Origin: VRUE01 sp963742535
GTDB taxonomy: Bacteria > Actinomycetota > Thermoleophilia > Solirubrobacterales > 70-9
Reading direction: 5' to 3'
DNA: 64,000 bases
Assembly: GCA_963742535.1 (NCBI GenBank)
Contig: CAVUMC010000002.1
Coordinates: 930,001-994,000, forward strand
In this document: one piece after another, positions 8,343 through 16,551 of the stretch
Position numbering within the stretch: the first letter of the stretch is position 1
Layout of the letters: each line of letters begins with the position of its first letter
Translations under genes and position numbers: made by a program
Notes under the pieces: generated by a model
Told to the model about the DNA's origin: nothing
Database searches by the model: none
The model's input: only the letters and a program-made list of their open reading frames with translations

Positions 8343-9307
8343 GCGCGTCAATCGACACGAACGCGATGCCCGGCGAGCTGCCGCCCTATGCCCTGCTCTT
8401 CCCCGGGCAGGGAGGCCAGTTCCCCGGTATGGGCCGGGGCTGGCACGAGCGCTCCGGGCGCGCCCGCGAGGTCTTCGAGCGGGCCGAGACCCTCACCGAC
8501 ATGCCGATCCGGCGGCTCTGCTTCGACGCGCCGCGGGCCGAGCTCGGCCGCACGCAGATTACCCAGCCGTGTGTGTTCGTCGCCAGCCTCGCCGGTCACG
8601 CCGCCCTCGCGGAGGAATTGGAGGCTGCCGGCCAGCCCGCTCAACCGCGCTTCGTCGCCGGCCACAGCCTCGGGCACTTCACCGCCCTCGTCGCCTGCGG
8701 CGCGCTCCCCTTTGCCGCGGCGCTGGAGCTCGTCTGCGCGCGCGGCGAGCTGATGGCCGCTGCCGATCCCGGCGGCATGGCGACCGTGATCGGCATCGAG
8801 CACGAGCGGGTGGAGGAGATCTGCGCCGGCGTCGGCGGTGGGGCGGTCGTGGTGGCGGCGGTGAACGCTCCCAACCAGACCGTGATCTCCGGTGCCCACG
8901 CCGCGCTTGACGAGGCGCTGGTGCTGGTGCAGGGGGCCGGCGCCGCGCGCGTGGTGAGGCTGCCGATCGACGTGCCCGCCCACTCGCCGGCGATGGCCGC
9001 GGCGCAGATCGAGCTCGCGCGCCGGATCGACCGGCTCGGCTTCTCGGCGCCGAGCCTGCCGGTTGTGCTCAACAGCGCCGCCCGCCCGACCAGCTCGGCG
9101 GCGGAGATTCGCGCCGAGCTGAAGTCGCACATGTGCGCTCCGGTCCGCTGGTGGCAGTCGCTGCAGGCGATGCTCGGCGCCGGCACGCGGCTGCTGGTCG
9201 AGACCGGGCCCGGGCGCAGCCTCGGCAAGCGCTCCGCCGAAGCGCTCGGCGCGGACGTCGTCCGCTGCCTGGGCCGCAGCCGCCCGGCGGGACCGTTGCT
9301 GGAATGA
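8339..9307 (+). CDS. Malonyl-CoA:ACP transacylase (FabD-like)
   Basis: A 322-residue acyltransferase with FPGQGGQFPGMG at the N terminus, the nucleophile elbow GHSLGHFTALVACGAL near residue 110, ITQPCVFVASLAGHAAL, and the C-terminal LVETGPGRSLGKR. It loads malonyl units onto ACP. The start is GTG at 8339, overlapping the reductase stop. Its presence in the cluster implies a dedicated elongation line rather than borrowing from primary fatty acid synthesis. Confidence 0.9.
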   Translation: MSASIDTNAMPGELPPYALLFPGQGGQFPGMGRGWHERSGRAREVFERAETLTDMPIRRLCFDAPRAELGRTQITQPCVFVASLAGHAALAEELEAAGQPAQPRFVAGHSLGHFTALVACGALPFAAALELVCARGELMAAADPGGMATVIGIEHERVEEICAGVGGGAVVVAAVNAPNQTVISGAHAALDEALVLVQGAGAARVVRLPIDVPAHSPAMAAAQIELARRIDRLGFSAPSLPVVLNSAARPTSSAAEIRAELKSHMCAPVRWWQSLQAMLGAGTRLLVETGPGRSLGKRSAEALGADVVRCLGRSRPAGPLLE

Positions 9308-10572
9308 GCACTCGGCGGGCGCTCTTCTTCCCCTGGTCGGCGGGCGGAGCCGCCGGCTACACCGGTCGCTGCCTGGCCCTGGCGAGCCGGATTGCCGGAG
9401 CGTATGACTGCGCCTTCGGCCCCGAAGCCCTGCCCCGGCTCGTCGAGGAGGCCGGTTTCCCGCTGGTCGGTCCACGCAAGCGCTGGAACCCCAGCGCGCC
9501 CCGCCACGACTACCTCGCCTTCGCCAACCTCGAGCGCGTCTACGCCGTCGCCGCCCGCTACTACCGCACCGACCTCGTGCGCGCGCACGTCCGTCGCGAT
9601 CGCGAGACGATCGAAGACCAGCGGCCCGACCTCGTCGTCATCGACATGCAGCCGACCGCGGCGATCGCCGCCCGCAGCCTCGGGGTGCCCGTCCTCTCGC
9701 TCGCCGACGCCGACTTCCTCTCCCCCTCGTCGCTTGCCTGGATGCCCTGGCTGACCCTCCCCCCCGAGGCGCTGCTGCCCTACCCAGACGCGCTGCCCGC
9801 CTTCAACGAGGTGCTCGCCGAGCACGGCATGGAGCCGCTCGACTCCCCCACCCGCCTGCTCTGGGGCGACGTCACCCTGGTGCCGAGCTGCGCGGAGCTG
9901 GAGCCGCTGCCGCCTCCCCCGCCCGGCCGTCGCCAGGCGCTGCATGTCGGGCCCCTCTACTGGGACCCACCGGTCGAGCTCGACGAGCTGCCCAGTCCCG
10001 CGGGCCAGGCCCGCGTCTACGTGACGGTGGGCGGCGGCAGCATGATCGGCCGCCACCTGCTGGAGCGGGTGCTGGACGCGGTCGTGCAGCCGGGAAAGGT
10101 CGTCTTCGCCTCGGTCGGCGTGGCGCCGCCACCCGGCCTCGCCGCGCCGCGGAACCTGCACCTGGGTGGCTTCACCGGCTTGACCCGGCCGCTGCGCTGG
10201 TGCGACGTGGTGATCTCGCACGGCGGCTACAGCAGCGTGATCGCCGCCCACCTGCACGGCCGGCCGCAGGTGGTCCTGCCATTGATGTCCGAGCACGAGG
10301 CGAACGGCCGCCAGATGGTCGAGCGACCCGGCTGCGGCCTGCTCGTCCGCCGCACCCGCAGCGACGAGCGGACGCTGCGGCTGCGCTTCATCAACCGGGT
10401 GACGGGCGAGAGCGAGGACCCGCTGCCGGCGGCGGAGGACCTGCGCGCGACGGTCGAGGAGGTGCTCGCCGATGAGCACAAGCGCGAGCGGGCCGAGGCG
10501 ATCTCAGGGAGCCTGCGCCGGACCCGCGACGCGGCCGACCTGCCCGCCCTGCTCGACCTGGCCGCAAGCTGA
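9304..10572 (+). CDS. GT1/UGT-like glycosyltransferase
   Basis: This 422-residue GT-B protein has an N-terminal acceptor domain opening LFFPWSAGGAAGYTGRCLALASRI and a C-terminal nucleotide-sugar domain. The latter contains HGGYSSVIAAHLHGRPQVVL and PLMSEHEANGRQMVE, matching the UGT/MGT donor-binding region. A VYVTVGGGSM segment is the inter-domain beta strand. It starts with an ATG overlapping the stop of the malonyl transferase gene. It probably glycosylates a lipid or polyketide product of the cluster; the acceptor is unknown. Confidence 0.85.
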   Translation: MSTRRALFFPWSAGGAAGYTGRCLALASRIAGAYDCAFGPEALPRLVEEAGFPLVGPRKRWNPSAPRHDYLAFANLERVYAVAARYYRTDLVRAHVRRDRETIEDQRPDLVVIDMQPTAAIAARSLGVPVLSLADADFLSPSSLAWMPWLTLPPEALLPYPDALPAFNEVLAEHGMEPLDSPTRLLWGDVTLVPSCAELEPLPPPPPGRRQALHVGPLYWDPPVELDELPSPAGQARVYVTVGGGSMIGRHLLERVLDAVVQPGKVVFASVGVAPPPGLAAPRNLHLGGFTGLTRPLRWCDVVISHGGYSSVIAAHLHGRPQVVLPLMSEHEANGRQMVERPGCGLLVRRTRSDERTLRLRFINRVTGESEDPLPAAEDLRATVEEVLADEHKRERAEAISGSLRRTRDAADLPALLDLAAS

Positions 10573-10671
10573 CGGACTCCGCGCGCAGGCTGACTTGGTC
10601 GCTCAGGAGACCCCTGGCTACGCTGGCCACCTGGCGGCTTGAACGTGATTTGCGAAGGGGATGGATCGACG

Positions 10672-11580
10672 ATGGAGCCAGTGCAGCGCGTCGTTGTCAC
10701 CGGTGCTCGCACCGACCTGCTCGACGCCGCGCCCAGGAGCGAGGCGCGCGGCCCGGGCGCAGCGGCGCCGCCCCCCGCGACGATCTCGGTCGAGGGCCTG
10801 AGCAAGCGCTACGGCCGGGGCCGCGACTCGGTGCAGGCGCTGGACGATGTCTCCTTCGAGGTCGGCGCCGGCGAGGCGGTGGCGCTGCTCGGCCACAACG
10901 GCGCCGGCAAGTCGACCCTGATCAGGATGATCGCAACGCTGCTCAAGCCGGACGCCGGCCGCGTCGTCGTCGGCGGGCACGAGCTCGCGACCGAAGCGGC
11001 GAAGGCGAGGCGCCTGCTCGGGGTCGCCCTGCAGGATACCGGCGTGCCGCGGCGCCAGACCGCGCGGCGCCTGCTCGAGACGCATGGGCGCCTGCACGGA
11101 CTCGGCGCTCGCCCGGCGCGCGCTCGCGCCGGCGAGCTGATCGAGACCTTCGGCCTCGACGGCGTGGCCGGGCGTGAAGTCGCGACCTACTCGGGCGGCG
11201 AGCGGCGTCGGCTCGACCTCGCCGTGGCGCTCGTCCACCAGCCCCGCGTGGTGCTGCTCGACGAGCCCGCCGCGGGGCTCGACCTCGCCTCGCGCCGCTC
11301 GATCTGGCAGCAGCTGGACGCACAGCTGCGCGCGGGAACGACGCTCCTCTTCTCCACCCACGACCTGCACGAAGCCGACCGGCAGGCGCACCGGATCGCG
11401 ATCGTCGACCACGGCCGGCTGCTCGCCTACGCGAGCAGCGACGAGCTGCGACGGCGCTTTTCGAGCGGGCTGCCGGATGATCCCGACTGCGCCGAGTCAC
11501 CGCTGGCCGCGATCTTCGACCGCATCACCGGCGCAACCGCCAGCGACGGAGACCGCGACGAGGAGGGGAGCTATGAGTAG
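10672..11580 (+). CDS. ABC transporter ATP-binding protein (DrrA-like)
   Basis: A 302-residue ATPase with Walker A GHNGAGKSTLIRM, signature YSGGERRRLDLAVAL, Walker B VVLLDEPAAGLD and the switch His in FSTHDLHEADR. There is an unusual 40-residue N-terminal extension before the ABC fold. The ATG at 10672 follows a GAAGGGGATGG stretch. The architecture and position before an ABC-2 permease fit a DrrAB-like exporter of lipids or natural products. It overlaps the permease gene by 8 bases. Confidence 0.9.
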   Translation: MEPVQRVVVTGARTDLLDAAPRSEARGPGAAAPPPATISVEGLSKRYGRGRDSVQALDDVSFEVGAGEAVALLGHNGAGKSTLIRMIATLLKPDAGRVVVGGHELATEAAKARRLLGVALQDTGVPRRQTARRLLETHGRLHGLGARPARARAGELIETFGLDGVAGREVATYSGGERRRLDLAVALVHQPRVVLLDEPAAGLDLASRRSIWQQLDAQLRAGTTLLFSTHDLHEADRQAHRIAIVDHGRLLAYASSDELRRRFSSGLPDDPDCAESPLAAIFDRITGATASDGDRDEEGSYE

Positions 11581-12358
11581 CTCCGGCGCGCTGCCCCTGC
11601 CGGCCCAGATCCTCGTCCTGACCAGGCGCATGTTCGCCGAACTCTTCGCCGCCCCGGGACCGCTACTGGGAGCGCTGGCCCTCGCCCCGGGCTACCTGAT
11701 CCTCCAGGACGCGACGTTCGGCAGGGTGGCGGCGCGGGCTCCCGGCGTCGACGGGGACTACCTGACCTTCGTCGTGCCGGGCGCCGTGCTGATCGCGACC
11801 ATCGTCAGCGGCAACGCCGGTTTCGCCGTGCTGCGCGACAAGGAAGACCGCTACCTCGAGCGGCTGCTGACGCTGCCGATCTCCAGCGTCGCGATCGCCG
11901 CGGCGCCGCTGATCTTCGGCTGCGCCTTCGCCATCGCCAACGCGGCGGTGGTGATCGCCGTGGCCAGCGCAATCGGCCACGCGCCGGCAACCGGGGCAGC
12001 CGGCGTGGCCGTGATGCTGGCGGTGGCGGGCCTCTCCGGACTCGCGATCGCCGGCCTGCTCGTCACCGTCGCCCTGGTCACCGGCAGCATCGAGACGGTC
12101 CAGCTCGCCGACCTCGCCTGCTTCCCCCTGCTCTTCCTCTCCTCGCTCACCCTCCCCCAGGAGGAACTGACCGGCTGGCTGCGAGCGCTCGCCTCGATCA
12201 ACCCCACCACTTACGCGGTCAACGGCCTGCGCTCCCTGATGGGCGAGGACTGGGACCTCTCCCGGGTCGAGCTCGGCTTCGCCGTAGCCGTGCTCTGCGC
12301 CGGGGCGATGCTGACGGCGGCGGCCCTCGCGACCCGCTGGTCGACGACGCGGGGCTGA
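11573..12358 (+). CDS. ABC-2 type transporter permease (DrrB-like)
   Basis: A 261-residue integral membrane protein with about six hydrophobic segments. Ending features include FPLLFLSSLTLPQEELTGWLRALASINPTTYAVNGLRSLM, which is characteristic of ABC-2 drug and lipid exporters. It begins inside the 3' end of the ATPase gene and its stop overlaps the start of the next gene by one base. It is the likely export channel for the cluster product. Confidence 0.9.
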   Translation: MSSSGALPLPAQILVLTRRMFAELFAAPGPLLGALALAPGYLILQDATFGRVAARAPGVDGDYLTFVVPGAVLIATIVSGNAGFAVLRDKEDRYLERLLTLPISSVAIAAAPLIFGCAFAIANAAVVIAVASAIGHAPATGAAGVAVMLAVAGLSGLAIAGLLVTVALVTGSIETVQLADLACFPLLFLSSLTLPQEELTGWLRALASINPTTYAVNGLRSLMGEDWDLSRVELGFAVAVLCAGAMLTAAALATRWSTTRG

Positions 12359-13425
12359 TGGCCGGGTGGAGGCAGCATTTCCGCGCGGCGTCACCGCCCT
12401 CGCTGCTGCAGATCGCCCGCGATCTGCTCTGGGACGGGGCGAGGCGCCACCAGCCGATGATCGTGCTGCTCGTCGACGGCCTCGGCGCCGGCATCTTGGA
12501 GACGTTCTCAAAAGCGATGCCGGCACTATGGTCCTCGTGGCAGGACGCGGGCGCGCCGCTGGCGCGCAGCTGCTTCCCCTCGACCACCGTGTCCTGCCTG
12601 CCCACACTCGGCCGCGCGACGGCGCCGGCTGAGCACGGCTTCGTCGGCTACAGCTTCCGCGTCGGCGCGGACGACGGGGTCGAGGTGGTCCGCCCCACCA
12701 GGCTCGGAGCCGACTTCTCGCCGCTGGCCCGGGGCGGCGCACCGGCGGCGTCGTCTCCGCGCGGTGCCTTCGTCTCCGCCACCCGCTTCGACAGTCCCTA
12801 CCTCTCGCGCGAAGCCTTCCCGCGAGCCGTCTGCGTGCTCGCCGCCCGCTGGCGCACCGGCAGGCGGCTGGCGCGGCTCGTCGCAGAGCACGAGCTCGTC
12901 TTCTTTTACTTCGACGCCGTCGACGCCGCCGCGCACCGCCATGGGCTCGGCTCGCGCCCGCACTTGGCGGCGATGCGACGCGCCGACGCGATCTACCGCG
13001 AACTCGCGGGCGGCAAAGGCTTCCGCCTGCTCGTTCTCGCCGATCACGGGATGGTGCCCGTCGATCGCTGGCTGGTGCTCGAGGACCTGATCTCCGACGA
13101 AGACCTCGCCGCCGTCGCCGGCGAGGCGCGCGCGGTTCACCTCTACGCGCGTGAGGGACGGGCCGAGCGGCTCGCCGAGTCCTGCCGGGCGATCCCCGGC
13201 GCGACCGCGATGAGCCGCGACGAGGCGGAGGCGAACGGGCTCTTCGACGGAGCCCTGGCACCGTCGGTGAGGGAACGGGTCGGCGACGTCGTCGTCGCCT
13301 TCGAGCGCGCCGGGCTGGGGATGACCTGGGCCGGCGGGCCGGGAGAGCGGCGCGCGCTTGCCCAGCACGGCGGCCTCTCGGAGGCCGAGCTGCTCGTCCC
13401 CCTGCTCGACCAGGCGGCGGGGTGA
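12358..13425 (+). CDS. Alkaline-phosphatase-superfamily phosphodiesterase/pyrophosphatase
   Basis: A 355-residue protein with the metal-binding pattern of nucleotide pyrophosphatases: IVLLVDGLGAGIL at the start, the nucleophile Thr in SCFPSTTVSCLPTL, EHGFVGYSF, FDAVDAAAHRHG, LADHGMVP and a terminal QHGG. No signal peptide is evident. It may cleave a phosphodiester or remove a phosphate from a pathway intermediate. The location between exporter and UbiA genes suggests a lipid-phosphate substrate, which is inference. Confidence 0.85.
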   Translation: MAGWRQHFRAASPPSLLQIARDLLWDGARRHQPMIVLLVDGLGAGILETFSKAMPALWSSWQDAGAPLARSCFPSTTVSCLPTLGRATAPAEHGFVGYSFRVGADDGVEVVRPTRLGADFSPLARGGAPAASSPRGAFVSATRFDSPYLSREAFPRAVCVLAARWRTGRRLARLVAEHELVFFYFDAVDAAAHRHGLGSRPHLAAMRRADAIYRELAGGKGFRLLVLADHGMVPVDRWLVLEDLISDEDLAAVAGEARAVHLYAREGRAERLAESCRAIPGATAMSRDEAEANGLFDGALAPSVRERVGDVVVAFERAGLGMTWAGGPGERRALAQHGGLSEAELLVPLLDQAAG

Positions 13426-13432
13426 ACCGGCG

Positions 13433-14422
13433 ATGCCGCTGCTCAAACTCGAGGCATCGTTCGCGATGATGCGCGTCGTCGGCGACGCGCCGTTCATCGC
13501 CGCGGCAGGCTGGCTCGCCGGCGGCGGTCACCCGAGCGAAGCCGGGCTCTGGCTGACCGCGACCGCGCTGGTGCTCTCGCGCGGGGCGGGGAACGTGATC
13601 AACGACATCATCGACTTCGAGGAGGACCGCGTCACCAACCCCTGGCTGCCGCTGCCCAGCGGCCTGCTCAACCTGCGCCAGGCGATGTTCACCGTGGTAC
13701 TACTGGTGGTGACGGTGACGGTGCTGCTCGCGGCTTCCAGCGGCTCGCTGTTGGAGTTCGTCCTCGCCGGGGCGCTGATGCTGCTCGGCGGGGGGTTGGT
13801 GGTGCTGTACTCGATCGCGCCCGCGGGCCCGATCGCGACGCTGATCGCCGCCTCCCCCTTCACAGTCCTGGCACTGGTGCCTTGGGTCCTCGCCGGGGCG
13901 GACGGCAGCTCGATCGTCTTCCTCTTCGCCGGCACCCTGCTGTACGGGCTCGGCATGCACGTCGTCACCCAGCTGTACGACATCGACAGCGACGCCGAGG
14001 CCGGCAACCGCACGATCGCCGTGCGCGGCGGGCCCACCCGAATACTTACCCTCGGCGCCGCCGCTGACCTCGGCACCCACCTGACCACCCTCGGCGCCGC
14101 CGCCAAGCAGGGCCGGCTGGCGCTGATCTGCGTGCTCGCGGCGATCTCCGCGGCGATCCTGTTGTTCGCCTATCGCGTCGCCGACCGTCGTCAGCGCACC
14201 GTGCGCGGTCGCTTCGCCCGGGCCAGCAGCTTGAAGTGGCTGTACAGGGCGAGGCTGGGCGGCCTCATCGTCTTCGTCGCGGTGTTCTCGCCGCTCACCG
14301 CCACCGGCCTCTGCCTGGCGGCGGCGGTCGCGATCCCCCTGCTGCATGCGCACGAACGCCACGTCGTCAGCGGTGGGCTCGCGCGCAGGCTGCGCGCCCA
14401 GGAGAGCGGTGAACCGGCGTGA
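13433..14422 (+). CDS. UbiA family prenyltransferase
   Basis: A 329-residue polytopic membrane protein with the first Asp-rich motif NVINDIIDFEEDRVTNPW near residues 58-75 and the second YDIDSDAEAGNRT near residues 185-197. These bind the Mg-pyrophosphate of a polyprenyl donor. Relatives prenylate 4-hydroxybenzoate or other aromatics, or transfer PRPP to decaprenyl phosphate. With the DUF98 chorismate-lyase-like gene nearby, a 4-hydroxybenzoate acceptor is possible. The acceptor cannot be read from the sequence. Confidence 0.85.
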   Translation: MPLLKLEASFAMMRVVGDAPFIAAAGWLAGGGHPSEAGLWLTATALVLSRGAGNVINDIIDFEEDRVTNPWLPLPSGLLNLRQAMFTVVLLVVTVTVLLAASSGSLLEFVLAGALMLLGGGLVVLYSIAPAGPIATLIAASPFTVLALVPWVLAGADGSSIVFLFAGTLLYGLGMHVVTQLYDIDSDAEAGNRTIAVRGGPTRILTLGAAADLGTHLTTLGAAAKQGRLALICVLAAISAAILLFAYRVADRRQRTVRGRFARASSLKWLYRARLGGLIVFVAVFSPLTATGLCLAAAVAIPLLHAHERHVVSGGLARRLRAQESGEPA

Positions 14423-15738
14423 GGGGCGAGGCCACCGTGTGGAAGCCGAAGGCGCCGCCGCTGGCGCCGCTGGGCTGGTGCCTGGATCGCCAGTCGGCGC
14501 AGATCGAACTGGGAGCCGATGACCGACAGCGGCTCTGGCGCTGGGTGCGATGGGAGGAGGAGCCGGCTTTCCCCTTCCCGGGGCGCACAGCCTGGATGCC
14601 CCTGACCGAGCCCGTCCCCCATCCAAGCGCAAAGGGCCTGCTCCTCCGCGCCGCCAAGGTCAAGGGATTGGGTTTTGGTCAGAGCGACGGGGAGGCGCCG
14701 AGCCCAGTCGACGGCGAGCGCGATTACACCCCCGTGCGGGAACGCGCCCACCTCGGCATCGGAGCGGACGGTCGCTATGAGAAGGCGTTCAGCGAACCGG
14801 CGCCGCTGGGCGGGATCGTCCTGCCGAGAGCGCTGCTGGAGTACGAGAACGCGGCCCGCCTGCTCGCCGCCTCGGTGCCGGCCACGGTGCCGCTCGCGGT
14901 CTTCCGCCATCAGCGGCGCTACCGCGGCAGTCCGCTCGCGGTCGTCGTCACCCTCTCGCCGGAGCCGACGCCGTTTCGCCTCACCTCGCTGATCGCCGGC
15001 GAGGACGCCATCAGCTCGGCCGCCGAGCAGCAGCACCGGCTGGCCGCCGAGCGAGCGCTCGGCCTACCCGTCCCCCTCTCCTCACCCGCCGGGCTTGCCC
15101 GCACCCTGGCCAACCTGGCCGCGGCGATCGGCGCCGCCCTCCGCAGCTTCAACACGGCCGGACTGCACCGCCACTCCAGCGGCCTCGGCAACTTCCAGTA
15201 CTGCTGCGCCTGGCAACGCCTGCTCCTGCTCGACCTCGATTCTTCGCGCGAGCTCGCCGGCCTCGGCTTCGAGCACCGCGGGCTGGAGATCCTGCGCGAC
15301 CTCGCCGCCGCGGTGCACAAGGTGATCGAGACGATCTACCTGCATCCGCAACTGCTCCGCGACGCCGGCCTGGCCCGCATCGCCCGCCGCGATCCGCTGC
15401 TCGCCTTGCTCAGGGGCTACTTCGCCGACCTGCCGACCGCCCGCGTGCGCCGCGCCAGCGACGCGATCTGGGGCTACGTCCTGCCGCAGGCGCTCGCCCT
15501 CGACCGCCGCCGGCGCGCCGCCGGCGCCGACTGGCCGCGCCGCGAGCGCGAGATGGACGAAGCGGAGAAGTGGACCATCTACGCGCTGACGATGATGGTC
15601 TGCCAGCCCCTGCTCGCCGCGAGCAAACTCAGCGAGCTGGGGCTCGCCCCGGCCGAGGCGGTGGCCGTGGACAGGGCGGCCCCGCTGCTCGGCGACGGCG
15701 CCCTCTACCTCGAGTGGGCGGCCGAACGGTTCATCTAG
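14419..15738 (+). CDS. Protein of unknown function with kinase-like HxxS...LLDLD motif
   Basis: I do not recognise the family of this 439-residue protein. In the C-terminal half, LHRHSSGLGNFQYCCAWQ followed about 5 residues later by LLLLDLDSSREL looks like a catalytic loop plus metal-binding strand of a protein-kinase-like or aminoglycoside-phosphotransferase-like fold. No ATP-binding glycine loop is obvious. It starts with GTG at 14419, overlapping the UbiA stop, and closes the plus-strand operon. Confidence 0.6.
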   Translation: MRGEATVWKPKAPPLAPLGWCLDRQSAQIELGADDRQRLWRWVRWEEEPAFPFPGRTAWMPLTEPVPHPSAKGLLLRAAKVKGLGFGQSDGEAPSPVDGERDYTPVRERAHLGIGADGRYEKAFSEPAPLGGIVLPRALLEYENAARLLAASVPATVPLAVFRHQRRYRGSPLAVVVTLSPEPTPFRLTSLIAGEDAISSAAEQQHRLAAERALGLPVPLSSPAGLARTLANLAAAIGAALRSFNTAGLHRHSSGLGNFQYCCAWQRLLLLDLDSSRELAGLGFEHRGLEILRDLAAAVHKVIETIYLHPQLLRDAGLARIARRDPLLALLRGYFADLPTARVRRASDAIWGYVLPQALALDRRRRAAGADWPRREREMDEAEKWTIYALTMMVCQPLLAASKLSELGLAPAEAVAVDRAAPLLGDGALYLEWAAERFI

Positions 15739-15755
15739 GCCTCCTCGGCGACCGA

Positions 15756-15795
15756 CTGGTCGATTGACCCACGCATGCGGTGGCAAATCGATCAG
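15756..15795. repeat. 40-bp palindromic repeat, copy A
   Basis: Arms CTGGTCGATTGACC and GGCAAATCGATCAG flank a 12-base core containing CGCATGCG. It lies between two convergent genes and is related to copies B (49468-49507) and C (50434-50471). It could act as a bidirectional terminator or as a REP-like mobile palindrome. No T-run follows either arm. Confidence 0.7.
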
Positions 15796-15816
15796 CCGGC
15801 GACGCACCGGGTGCGC

Positions 15817-16551
15817 TCAGTGCGGGAACGTCGTCAGCGGGCCGGCCTCGGCGAGGGCCCAGGCCAGGTCCCCCTGGTGCTGGAACCAGCCGCGGCCCGC
15901 GCAGAGGGCCGTTCCCGGCAGAGCCAGCCGCCAGCGGGCCGTGCCCGCCGCGGAGGAGCAGTCGGCCTCGATGCCGACCCGGCGGGGATGCACGATCAGG
16001 CCGGTCCCCAGCGCCTTCAGGGCCGCCTCCTTGAGCGCCCAGCGCGCCAGCGCCCGCAGGTCGCCCGGCACCCGCGGGCGTTCGGCGGCGGCGAAGGCAT
16101 AGCCGGCGAGCTCCTCGGCCCAGGCCGCGTGGTGCTCGAGATCGGCGCCGATTGGCCGGCCGCCACGGCGAGCCGCGGCGAGGCCGACGCCGCGCGAGTG
16201 GCTGATCGCCAGCCAGAGATCCGGAATCTCGTCCCCTGAGAGCAGCGCCAGGGGCCGCCCGCCGGGCGCCTGGGCGACGCTCAACCCCGCCGGCTCGACC
16301 TCCGCCCCGATCGCCGCCCCGATCGCCAGCTTCGCCGCCATCCTGCCGGCGAGCCAGTCGCCGCGGCGCCGCGGCGCCATCACGGTCGCGAGGCAGCGCT
16401 CCTCCGGGGCCAGCCAGGACCGGTCCGTTGGCAGAGCGCCCCGCGCCGGCGGCCGCACGAGCACGCAGCTGACGTCAGCGAAGGCGGGGGCGACCAGCCG
16501 CCGCGCCGACCAGCCGGCGGCGGAGTCGGGGATCGCCTCAGCCGCCGCCAT
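15817..16551 (-). CDS. 4'-phosphopantetheinyl transferase (Sfp-like)
   Basis: A 244-residue protein with the PPTase signatures: ISHSRGVGLAAA, IGADLE and WALKEAALKALGTGL, carrying the Mg-binding Asp/Glu and the KEA motif. An N-terminal RRRGDWLAGRMAAK segment matches the Sfp branch. It transfers phosphopantetheine from CoA to ACP serines and probably activates the two ACPs of this region. Its ATG lies within the last 14 bases of the upstream AMP-ligase gene. Confidence 0.9.
   Translation of the reverse strand: MAAAEAIPDSAAGWSARRLVAPAFADVSCVLVRPPARGALPTDRSWLAPEERCLATVMAPRRRGDWLAGRMAAKLAIGAAIGAEVEPAGLSVAQAPGGRPLALLSGDEIPDLWLAISHSRGVGLAAARRGGRPIGADLEHHAAWAEELAGYAFAAAERPRVPGDLRALARWALKEAALKALGTGLIVHPRRVGIEADCSSAAGTARWRLALPGTALCAGRGWFQHQGDLAWALAEAGPLTTFPH

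Noticed and set aside
8641..10479. A 612-codon minus-strand open frame
   Set aside because: Antisense to the malonyl transferase and glycosyltransferase genes, which have intact motifs on the plus strand.
11663..13531. A 622-codon minus-strand open frame
   Set aside because: Antisense to the ABC permease and phosphatase genes, Arg-rich with no recognisable motif.
15775..16239. A plus-strand ORF starting in palindrome copy A, by analogy with the DUF559 gene in copy B
   Set aside because: The first residues (MRWQIDQ) resemble those of the DUF559 gene only because of the shared palindrome. The rest is antisense to the phosphopantetheinyl transferase and has no DUF559 domain.
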